A DNA stretch of 6,162 nucleotides. Origin: an uncultured Bacteroidales bacterium. GTDB taxonomy: Bacteria; Bacteroidota; Bacteroidia; Bacteroidales; Marinilabiliaceae. Within the stretch, counting starts at the first letter, position 1. Each line of letters opens with the position of its first letter. The translations under genes were made by a program, and so were the position numbers. Shown here one piece after another: positions 1-6,044 of this stretch. The notes under the pieces are model-generated. The model did no database searches and was not told the origin of the DNA. It saw only the letters and a program-made list of their open reading frames with translations. The stretch lies in NCBI GenBank assembly GCA_937892255.1, contig CALAUL010000091.1, positions 1 to 6,162 on the forward strand, written 5' to 3'.

Positions 1-83
1 CTGCATCAATATATCTATTCTCCCTCGTGTCGTACGTCGTTCTACTTCAACATAATCGGATACTTCATCTATCTATCGTCACT

Positions 84-104
84 TTGTTTTGATTTTCAAA
101 ACAA
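84..104 (-). terminator. AT-rich hairpin downstream of the chain-length gene, possible terminator
   Basis: A perfect 9-bp inverted repeat (TTGTTTTGA and TCAAAACAA, 3-nt loop) starts 51 bp past the TGA of the chain-length gene. It is the only clear structure in the 154-bp end of the window, where I see no supported gene. The stem has only two G-C pairs and no U-tract follows in the minus direction, so it is a poor intrinsic terminator; it might instead stabilise a 3' end or be chance in AT-rich DNA. Confidence 0.3.
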
Positions 105-154
105 TCACATGTTATGCTCTTCTCGTGTTTATCCTTGCCGTCTTACACAAGAAA

Positions 155-1291
155 TCATTCTTCTATCTTATACTCTTCAATCAAAGCCTTCACTTTCTTC
201 TCGTTGAACAACTGCCACCATGCTAATTGCATAAACAACCAACCAACCCCGAAGAAGCCTCCAAGAAAAATACCCAAGACAAGATGCCACTTTGCAGATG
301 GACTATCTTTTACCTTTGGCATGACAACAGGTTCTACAACTGAAAATACAGGTGTATTCTCCATAAGTGTCATCTTTGCTTGCTCCATCTGAGAAGATAA
401 CGTCTGCAAGAGAGAATACGACAACTCGTATTCGTCCGACAACTTCTGATACTCTATGTTGACACGCTCTGAAATCATATCACGATGCGAGTCTTTATAT
501 GCATAAAATTGCTCACGTATCTTCTCGTATTCCGACAATGTCTCTTGATAACGCTCTTCGATGAAGTCCAACGTCAGACGTGCTCTCTTCGTCTTGTATT
601 CCGTGATTATCTTCTGCAACAAATCGACTGCCGTAGATGCCAATACCGCCGCTTGTTCGGGCGACTCGGCATAACATGACAACTCCATCGTCGAATAGAT
701 TGGGTCCTCCTCGACGATTATCATCTCCTGTATCTCTGCCAATGCCTTACGCTGCTTGCTTTCGAGTACCACATATTCGGTTGTGTCATCAGTTTCGACC
801 GTCACAACCGCCTCTTCTTCTGATTCTGACCAACTCTTTATTGTACTCGGCAATCCCAATGTATACGCATACAGATATTCGCCAAATGTCGGTGTACGCT
901 GCATCACGTGCTCGTAAAGACTCATTACAGTGTCCGGTTCTATCCATTTGACTTTCACATTCATGAGCTCCATCAAGAACGGTGTACTCGAAGCCACCTT
1001 CGGATATAGCTCTGCTGTAATAATATTACCATTGGTATTTGTCGACATGTCAACACCCGCCATGGCGGCCAAACCGCCCAAGTTGCCCATCTTAGATGAC
1101 ATATTTACATCTTCTACTGGTAATATCGATGCACTCGCCTTATAGACATCTTCTGTACATACATACTTGATGACTGCCAACAACGTTACAACGCCTATGC
1201 AGTACATAATGAACTTTCGTTTTGCCCAGAGATATAGCAAAAGCCATACTATATCAAACTGCTCTTCCTGTTTTTTTTGTTCTTCTGCCAT
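155..1291 (-). CDS. Wzz-type polysaccharide chain-length determinant / co-polymerase
   Basis: 378-residue inner-membrane protein expected to set the chain length of an exported surface polysaccharide and to link the inner-membrane polymerase to the outer-membrane exporter. The layout is diagnostic: a short charged cytoplasmic N-terminus (MAEEQKKQEEQFDIV), a first membrane segment at about 27-45, a Wzz domain with the usual YKASASILPVE start at about 50-60, a periplasmic helical/coiled-coil region at about 235-310 (ERYQETLSEYEKIREQF and following), a proline-rich VVEPVVMPKVKDSPSAKW stretch at 318-335, and a second membrane segment at about 335-356. The tail after it is only about 22 residues and has no Walker motifs or tyrosine cluster, so there is no fused BY-kinase. 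The ATG at 1291 lies 9 bp after the stop of the upstream exporter, so they form one operon; no clear Shine-Dalgarno is seen, normal for Bacteroidetes. An A8 tract covers codons 5-7. Family assignment is firm; the particular polymer is unknown. Confidence 0.9.
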   Translation of the reverse strand: MAEEQKKQEEQFDIVWLLLYLWAKRKFIMYCIGVVTLLAVIKYVCTEDVYKASASILPVEDVNMSSKMGNLGGLAAMAGVDMSTNTNGNIITAELYPKVASSTPFLMELMNVKVKWIEPDTVMSLYEHVMQRTPTFGEYLYAYTLGLPSTIKSWSESEEEAVVTVETDDTTEYVVLESKQRKALAEIQEMIIVEEDPIYSTMELSCYAESPEQAAVLASTAVDLLQKIITEYKTKRARLTLDFIEERYQETLSEYEKIREQFYAYKDSHRDMISERVNIEYQKLSDEYELSYSLLQTLSSQMEQAKMTLMENTPVFSVVEPVVMPKVKDSPSAKWHLVLGIFLGGFFGVGWLFMQLAWWQLFNEKKVKALIEEYKIEE

Positions 1292-1300
1292 ATCGCAATT

Positions 1301-3745
1301 CTACTTTATAAGAGAAGCTATCACCGCCGCTATTGTTGCCAACGAACTTCCGACACTTACCCACTGTATCATATTCATTCCTTCCCTCTCCGGCTTTTTA
1401 GGTACTACAACCTCACAACCGGGCTCTACTTTCGGGTATTTGTTAAAGAACAATATCTTGCTTGTCGACACGGCTTTTCCGTTAGGATACATCACAAATG
1501 TCTTGCCCTTCCGTGCCGACTCTGAAAAACCACCGCTTCGCTTGATATACTTCTTTGCCGACTCCGGCTTGGTCCACTTAAACGATACCGGATTTAATAC
1601 CTGTCCGCTCACTCTGACTGTTTCCATACGAGACGGTATTACTATCTCGTCTCCGGCTCGTAACAAGATGTCGTCATCTCCCCTTTTTGTAGACAAAACC
1701 TTCTCCATGTCTATCGATACAATCTCTAAAAAGCCTTGCTCGGGGACGAAGTCTATTGTATCCACCTGAAGAATCCTTGTCTGACGCAATCGCAACTTGT
1801 TGTCAGCATTCGATAAATTGACCTTTCTATAAATTTTGGCACCTTTCAGATATGCCAGAGGTGTAAGGCCGCCGGCTCTCTCTATCAACGTGCGTATGTT
1901 ATCACTCTTGCTTGTCAGTTCGTAAGTGCCGGCAAAGAGTACCTCTCCCGTAATACGCACCGTACCTTTGAATTCTGCGGATGGTACTCGGCGAATAGTG
2001 ACAATATCAAACGGCATCAACTTATACGAGTTGTCTTCACTGCCGAGAGCCAAATCTTTCGTTATTGTGACACTCTCGCGTCGAGCACTCTCCACTAACG
2101 ATGTATCAGCCTCTTCCAACGACAATCGACGAACTATCTCCACTTTTGACATTGAAGCGTCTTCGGTGAAACCTCCTGCCAACAAGATGATATCGCCCAA
2201 CGTGAGATTCTCTCTGTAATCGAATTCGCCGGGGAAACGAACTTCGCCCTTTATCTCTACCGACGGAATGACTCGCATGTCGTCTATCGTCGATATAAGC
2301 ACCTTGTCTCCTGATTTTAAGTCCAAATCGTACTTACCCGATGCCAAGTCCGCCACGTTGAAATTAAGTGACTCCAATGTGTAGTCGTCCTTCAAACGTG
2401 TTATGACACCTCGCGTCATGAAGGCATTCTCGACCAATCCGCCAGCACTCTGCAACAACTCCGACAACTTCATACCTTCCTTATACTCGAAGTTGCCCGG
2501 CAAGAATACTCCGCCCTCTATCGACACCGCATTGTCAAGTCGTTCGATATTGACCTTGCCAACCAAGATACTGTCGCCATTGGCAACTAATGTCTGCTCT
2601 GTCTCCGATACTCCTTTAAATTCGTAGCCTTTAATTCCGACTCTGAACAGTTCAATATGTCTCTCATTGGCATGCAGGTCAAAACCGCCTGCATAGTCTA
2701 TCATATCCGCCACGTTCTCGCCCTCTTTAGCCTCATAATATCCCTCTCGTTTGAATGCTCCTCCCATATACACTCGTTTCTGATATGTCGGAACCATGAC
2801 TATATCTCCCTCAAACATCGGTACATTGACCGTCGCATTGCCATTAAGAAGGAAATCATACACGTCGAGCGTTGCAACAATCTTGCCTTTGCGGATAACC
2901 TGCACATTTCTGAACGAACCGTTTCGGTTAGGCCCTCCACTCAGATACAACACGTTGAACAGCGACGAGGCTCCCGACACGGTGTATGTTCCCGGGCAGT
3001 TGACTTCTCCCATGACATTGACTTTGATAGTACGCAGACGTCCTATTGTTATGGTCGCCGTAGTACGCTCTCCCAAGTCGGTGTATATGCTCTTTAGACG
3101 CTGACGGATTATCTCTCTTGCATTCTTATACTCCTCGCCCAAGACATTGACCGCTCCGACAATTGGAATATTGATGATGCCATTGCTACCAACCTCCAAC
3201 TCATACGCCTGTTGCGATAGTCCGGCAATATCGATTTTCAACACATCGCCCGGACCCAAGATATACGACTCCGGCACCGGAGCATTCGAACTCGGTTCAA
3301 AAGAGAGTTTCTCATTGTTGAAAAGTGTAAACCCAAATATCAACGAATCCATCTTCTCGGCTACGAAAGCACCTTTGGGACTGACCTTTTCGTTATCCAT
3401 TCTATCCTCCTTCAACATGGCTTTCTGCTTCTTCTCATTGTTTTTCATCTTTGCCTTCATCGAAGAAGAAGAGTTGATGCGTGACTCTATGGCCTTCAAC
3501 TGCTCGGCTGTAGCACCATTATCTTGAGCCATAATCAATATCTGACTCATCGAATAGCCTTTGTTTATCATCTCTTCTGTCAGACGACGTATCTGGACTT
3601 CCGAGAGACTGGCTTCGTTGTTACCCTGCTGTTTGTACTTTTGAATAAGTTCCTGCATTTGCTCGGGCGAGACGTCTTGTCCCGCAACTGTCCCCGCTCC
3701 GACAAATAGTGCTATTAACACCAATAATAAATATCTGTACATCAT
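1301..3745 (-). CDS. Wza-like outer-membrane polysaccharide export protein with multiple SLBB domains
   Basis: 814-residue exporter of the Wza/polysaccharide-export (OPX) family, which forms the periplasmic and outer-membrane conduit for capsule or exopolysaccharide. A signal peptide covers about residues 1-22 (hydrophobic LLLVLIALFVGAG, likely cut near VAG-QD). Residues 26-115 are charged and helical, with GYSMSQ and GATAEQ turns. The polysaccharide-export domain starts at SYILGPGDVLKIDIAG (160-175) and runs to about 235. I count six SLBB-like repeats, each opening with a V-x-G-x-V-x-x-P/A-G-type strand and usually ending in AGG or SGG: about 241-271, 325-355, 406-437, 495-526, 596-627 and 710-740. 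A C-terminal hydrophobic helix covers about 795-813. It is more than twice as long as E. coli Wza (about 380 residues) and has no lipobox cysteine after the signal peptide. The start is ATG at 3745 (a second ATG follows directly at 3742), behind an A-rich leader. The chain-length gene follows after 9 bp. Confidence 0.93.
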   Translation of the reverse strand: MMYRYLLLVLIALFVGAGTVAGQDVSPEQMQELIQKYKQQGNNEASLSEVQIRRLTEEMINKGYSMSQILIMAQDNGATAEQLKAIESRINSSSSMKAKMKNNEKKQKAMLKEDRMDNEKVSPKGAFVAEKMDSLIFGFTLFNNEKLSFEPSSNAPVPESYILGPGDVLKIDIAGLSQQAYELEVGSNGIINIPIVGAVNVLGEEYKNAREIIRQRLKSIYTDLGERTTATITIGRLRTIKVNVMGEVNCPGTYTVSGASSLFNVLYLSGGPNRNGSFRNVQVIRKGKIVATLDVYDFLLNGNATVNVPMFEGDIVMVPTYQKRVYMGGAFKREGYYEAKEGENVADMIDYAGGFDLHANERHIELFRVGIKGYEFKGVSETEQTLVANGDSILVGKVNIERLDNAVSIEGGVFLPGNFEYKEGMKLSELLQSAGGLVENAFMTRGVITRLKDDYTLESLNFNVADLASGKYDLDLKSGDKVLISTIDDMRVIPSVEIKGEVRFPGEFDYRENLTLGDIILLAGGFTEDASMSKVEIVRRLSLEEADTSLVESARRESVTITKDLALGSEDNSYKLMPFDIVTIRRVPSAEFKGTVRITGEVLFAGTYELTSKSDNIRTLIERAGGLTPLAYLKGAKIYRKVNLSNADNKLRLRQTRILQVDTIDFVPEQGFLEIVSIDMEKVLSTKRGDDDILLRAGDEIVIPSRMETVRVSGQVLNPVSFKWTKPESAKKYIKRSGGFSESARKGKTFVMYPNGKAVSTSKILFFNKYPKVEPGCEVVVPKKPEREGMNMIQWVSVGSSLATIAAVIASLIK

Positions 3746-3767
3746 GTATTTGATTAATCTTTTTCAC

Positions 3768-3808
3768 GGCTCCGCCCCGTCACTTACATCTGTAAGCAAC
3801 TCGGAGCC
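3768..3808 (-). promoter_or_regulatory. Strong stem-loop in the leader of the export operon
   Basis: On the minus strand this 41-nt stretch folds into one long hairpin. The outer stem is GGCTCCG with CGGAGCC (7 bp). The inner stem is GTTGCTTAC with GTAAGTGAC (9 bp including two G-U pairs). They are separated by one unpaired A on one side and GGGG on the other. It ends 22 nt before the exporter ATG and begins a few bases downstream of a TAnnTTTG box, so if that promoter is used the hairpin sits at the very 5' end of the mRNA. No U-tract follows, so it does not look like a terminator of glf. A role in mRNA stability or translation control is inference. Confidence 0.5.
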
Positions 3809-3817
3809 CAATTTTGA

Positions 3818-3837
3818 TGCAAAAATACAACTTTGCA
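3818..3837 (-). promoter_or_regulatory. Putative promoter -7 box of the export operon, inside an inverted repeat
   Basis: The minus strand reads TATTTTTG at 3827-3820, an exact match to the Bacteroidetes -7 consensus TAnnTTTG, about 75 bp before the exporter ATG. It overlaps the inverted repeat TGCAAA-N8-TTTGCA (3818-3837), which could be an operator or chance. I find no convincing TTTG -33 element at the usual 19-21 bp distance, which lowers confidence. Confidence 0.4.
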
Positions 3838-3857
3838 CCGTATATTCAGCATCATAA

Positions 3858-3892
3858 TAGGTGAAATATTTACAAATATACACTTTCACCTA
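3858..3892. promoter_or_regulatory. 9-bp inverted repeat between glf and the export operon
   Basis: TAGGTGAAA and TTTCACCTA are perfect arms around a 17-nt AT-rich loop; an ATATTT/AAATAT pairing within it gives an alternative or additional stem. It lies 148 bp after the glf stop and roughly 60 bp upstream of the predicted export-operon start site. It could be a regulator-binding site or a weak transcript-end structure for glf; no U-tract follows. A second TAnnTTTG match (TATATTTG, 3880-3873) lies within the loop. Confidence 0.35.
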
Positions 3893-4039
3893 CTCACCGC
3901 TTTGCCTTTATTTTTCGTTTCACCCGAAAATCATCTCTTACCTATCGCATTTTCAGGTCTCTACGACAATCACAGACAATTACGGCTCATCTTCTGACCC
4001 TATGTATGTCTATATCGTGTACTCTGCATCGATATTTCA

Positions 4040-5167
4040 TCAAACCGCCCTCTGCTCGTCAAAGCACAAGAGCGCACGTTCGATGACTTTATCCATGTCA
4101 TAGTACTTATATTCTGCCAATCTGCCACCAAAGATGACGCCATCACACTCTTCTGCCAATGCTTTATACTTGGCATAGAGCGCAGTATTACGTTCATCAT
4201 TCACCGGATAGTAAGGCTCCATGCCTTCTGCCCACTCCGTCGAGTACTCTCTCGAAATGACTGTCTTGGACTGAACGCCATACTCAAAATGTTTGTGTTC
4301 TATAACTCTCGTATACGGCACTTCTGCCTCGGTGTAGTTCACTACGGCATTGCCTTGATAGTTCTCCTCATCGAGCAATTCCGTCTCAAATCTCACCGTT
4401 CGATATTCCAACTTACCATAACGATAGCCGAAATATTCGTCAATAGCCCCCGTAAAGACTACCTTGTCCGCCATGGCGTCATACTCCTCGCGCAAAGCGA
4501 AATAGTCAACACCCGTGCGAACTTCCACTCCCGACAACAGCCCGTCAATGAGTTTGTTGTACCCACCTATAGGAACTCCCTGATACTTATCATTGAAGTA
4601 GTTGTTGTCATAGGTAAAACGGACAGGCAGACGTTTTATTATAAACGCAGGCAACTCCGTACATTTCCTCCCCCACTGCTTCTCGGTATATCCCTTGACC
4701 AATGCCTCGTAGATATCCTTGCCTATCAACAGCTGAGCCTGTTCCTCCAAGTTACGCGGCTCACTGACACCATCGGCCTGCATACGTGCATAAGCCTCGG
4801 CCTTCTGCTCCTCTATCTTAGCCTTTGCCTCTGTCGGAGTCTTGACACCCCACATCTGGTAAAATGTATTCATGTTGAAAGGCAAATTATACAGCTTACC
4901 CTTGTAATTTGCTATAGGAGAATTTGTATACCTATTAAACTCAACTATCTCGTTGACATAATCCCAAACCTCTTTATTGGAAGTGTGAAATATATGTGCG
5001 CCATACTTGTGAACGTTTATTCCCTCGACATCTTCACAATAGATATTTCCACCCACATGAGGACGTTTATCAATGACCAAACAAGATTTCCCTCGTTTTT
5101 TCGCCTCGCAAGCATATACAGAGCCAAACAATCCGGCACCAACTATCAGATAATCGTATTTCTTCAT
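4040..5167 (-). CDS. glf: UDP-galactopyranose mutase
   Basis: 375-residue cytoplasmic flavoenzyme that interconverts UDP-galactopyranose and UDP-galactofuranose, using reduced FAD as a nucleophile; the product is the donor for galactofuranose in surface glycans. The N-terminus is a Rossmann FAD-binding fold, YLIVGAGLFG at 6-15, with the acidic end of strand 2 in VIDKRPHVGGN (31-41). Further family signatures are HKYGAHIFHT (53-62), YNLPFNM (93-99), KGYTEKQWG (158-166), the arginine-containing KRLPVRFTYDNNYF (178-191), PIGGY (199-203), and the C-terminal GGRLAEYKYYDMD (347-359) with conserved tyrosines and acidic residues of the active site. Length matches bacterial Glf proteins (about 365-400) and the gene appears intact from ATG at 5167 to TGA at 4040. 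It has its own promoter-like sequence upstream and is separated by 294 bp from the export genes on the same strand. The longer open frame antisense to it is a shadow. Confidence 0.97.
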   Translation of the reverse strand: MKKYDYLIVGAGLFGSVYACEAKKRGKSCLVIDKRPHVGGNIYCEDVEGINVHKYGAHIFHTSNKEVWDYVNEIVEFNRYTNSPIANYKGKLYNLPFNMNTFYQMWGVKTPTEAKAKIEEQKAEAYARMQADGVSEPRNLEEQAQLLIGKDIYEALVKGYTEKQWGRKCTELPAFIIKRLPVRFTYDNNYFNDKYQGVPIGGYNKLIDGLLSGVEVRTGVDYFALREEYDAMADKVVFTGAIDEYFGYRYGKLEYRTVRFETELLDEENYQGNAVVNYTEAEVPYTRVIEHKHFEYGVQSKTVISREYSTEWAEGMEPYYPVNDERNTALYAKYKALAEECDGVIFGGRLAEYKYYDMDKVIERALLCFDEQRAV

Positions 5168-5187
5168 TATTTAATTCTTTCTTTATT

Positions 5188-5203
5188 CCAAATATCAATT
5201 TGG
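5188..5203 (-). promoter_or_regulatory. Small inverted repeat in the glf leader
   Basis: CCAAAT and ATTTGG form a perfect 6-bp stem with a 4-nt loop, 20 bp upstream of the glf ATG and directly after the putative promoter. The leader between it and the ATG is A-rich with no good Shine-Dalgarno, typical of this phylum. Function unknown. Confidence 0.3.
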
Positions 5204-5209
5204 GGACAG

Positions 5210-5241
5210 CAAAAATATAGCAAAAATACCTGCAAAACAAA
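5210..5241 (-). promoter_or_regulatory. Putative Bacteroidetes promoter of glf
   Basis: Reading on the minus strand, a TTTG (5241-5238) is followed after 20 bp by TATTTTTG (5217-5210), fitting the TTTG-N19-21-TAnnTTTG pattern of Bacteroidetes primary-sigma promoters. The predicted start is about 35-40 bp before the glf ATG. A second identical TATTTTTG lies at 5228-5221, so two alternative -7 boxes are 11 bp apart. Assignment is by consensus only. Confidence 0.5.
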
Positions 5242-5329
5242 CTATCCGACAGGTTTCTTTCAGAGAAAATGTGTTTTCGACATATATCTCAAAAATATCG
5301 ACGTTACGAACAACATTTTATATGGATAT

Positions 5330-5501
5330 TGTCCGCTGTGCACAACATCTGTAATGCGATTTTCTCTGTGTTTTGCCCACAATGGGCAAGATTGGCAATA
5401 CCAATTGCATGGATTACTGCCAACTGTTGGCAATATCAGTAATATCTTTTTCTGGGTTTATTGTCCGAAGTGGGCAACATCAGTAATGCGATTTTCTCGG
5501 G
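5330..5501. repeat. Cluster of ~40-bp stem-loop repeat units
   Basis: At least three related units sit here, with a degenerate one between them. Unit 5330-5370 starts TGTCCGCTGTGCACAACATC; unit 5418-5459 starts TGCCAACTGTTGGCAATATC; unit 5462-5501 starts TGTCCGAAGTGGGCAACATC. Each continues with a (A/T)GTAAT tail and a T-rich TTTTCT(C/G)GG end. The first and third match at 32 of 37 positions. A hairpin (TTGCCCA/TGGGCAA, 5373-5389) lies in the intervening stretch, which lacks the usual tail. Together with the rest of 5320-6162 this is a gene-free, repeat-dense intergenic region. Confidence 0.7.
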
Positions 5502-5579
5502 TTGGTGTCCGCTGTGCGCGGGGCACATACTTTTTTTTCACTACGTTCAAGCGCAAGCGGAACTGTGCGGATATAAACA
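5462..5579 (+). repeat. 118-bp direct repeat, copy 1
   Basis: Matches 6045-6162 without gaps; I count 8 differences in 118 bases, seven of them in the first 30. The last 88 bases differ at one position, including an identical T8 run. The offset between copies is 583 bp. It contains a 40-bp stem-loop unit followed by a GTGTCC/GGGCAC-headed element. Confidence 0.9.
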
Positions 5580-5615
5580 GTCCCGCCTGCGCCTGAGCGA
5601 AGCGAAGAAAATGTA
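5528..5615. repeat. Long imperfect palindrome (about 33-bp arms)
   Basis: The arm 5531-5560 pairs with 5583-5612 at 24 of 30 positions, and three more pairs extend it outward. Inside, ACTGT (5562-5566) pairs with ACAGT (5577-5581), leaving a 10-nt loop. In the second copy (6045-6162) one arm base is G rather than A, which would improve the stem, but the other arm is beyond the window. No U-tract on either strand is positioned as for a terminator of a known gene. Confidence 0.7.
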
Positions 5616-5645
5616 AGCAAAAAGAGTTTTCTGTATTAATTAGCC

Positions 5646-5698
5646 ACTGTGCGTGGGGCACTCACTTTTCTGTATGGACAGAAAAGTAAGCAAAAGAG
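5646..5698. repeat. Related hairpin element with shared flanks but a short palindrome
   Basis: Flanks resemble those of the long palindrome: left CTGTGCG(C/T)GGGGCAC then (A/T)(T/C)AC-TTTT, right AAAA-(T)GTAAGCAAAA(A)GAG. Between them is a perfect 10-bp stem with a 4-nt loop (ACTTTTCTGT and ACAGAAAAGT, 5664-5687) in place of the long palindrome. This suggests two members of one repeat family with different centres. Confidence 0.65.
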
Positions 5699-5701
5699 CC
5701 A

Positions 5702-5834
5702 CCGCACGGACGCCCTTTAGCTAAAAATTGACTCCAAAATGCTAAACTCGTCAAACTCGCTACGCTCAGACAGTGCCGAGTTCTTAACGCATTTTGAAGC
5801 CAATTTTCTTCACGCACAGGGCTGAAAGGTGCGG
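5702..5834. repeat. 133-bp imperfect inverted repeat
   Basis: Outer ends are CCGCAC (5702-5707) and GTGCGG (5829-5834). The inner arms 5724-5750 and 5777-5807 pair well over AAAATTG-CT-CAAAATGC and again over ACTCG/CGAG, leaving a loop of about 26 nt. The shape is like a small non-autonomous element or a structured non-coding unit. No target-site duplication is evident by eye. No coding potential is supported. Confidence 0.6.
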
Positions 5835-5942
5835 AGATAGTTACCAAGCGTGATTGTTGGGTTGACTGAAGGGTTTTTGAATAGAAACTGAATAGGGATT
5901 GAACGATGTTTTTTTTTAATCCTACATCAATAAACCTCCGCT

Positions 5943-5990
5943 CGGTTGGAGTTATAATCCAACCGCTGTGAATATCAGCATTTGCAATGC
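5943..5990. repeat. Stem-loop repeat unit, diverged copy
   Basis: A perfect 8-bp stem CGGTTGGA/TCCAACCG (7-nt loop, 5943-5965) is followed by CTGTGAATATCAGCA, which resembles the tail of the ~40-bp units further left. A smaller GCATT/AATGC hairpin follows at about 5978-5990. The stretch 5835-5942 between this and the 133-bp inverted repeat shows only a T9 run (5909-5917) and no gene; 5996-6044 holds a degraded TATCAGT-like unit. Confidence 0.45.
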
Positions 5991-6044
5991 TTTGAGAGCT
6001 TCCGTTTATCAGTGTATATTTGAACCGCTTTTTGCTTGGGCTTA

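Noticed and set aside
1..6. Possible start of another minus-strand gene (ATG at position 6, with a purine-rich AGGGAGAA about 11-12 nt upstream)
   Set aside because: Only two codons are inside the window, so nothing can be supported.
1167..1769. Plus-strand 200-codon open frame across the junction of the two export genes
   Set aside because: Antisense to two firmly identified genes and without recognisable motifs.
4289..5596. Long plus-strand open frame (435 codons) antisense to glf and running into the repeats
   Set aside because: It overlaps a clearly identified glf on the other strand, has low-complexity composition rich in I, L, R and S typical of an antisense shadow, and its 3' part encodes the repeat units.
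5458..5661. Minus-strand open frame of 67 codons
   Set aside because: It is made almost wholly of the 118-bp repeat and the long palindrome; no independent coding evidence.
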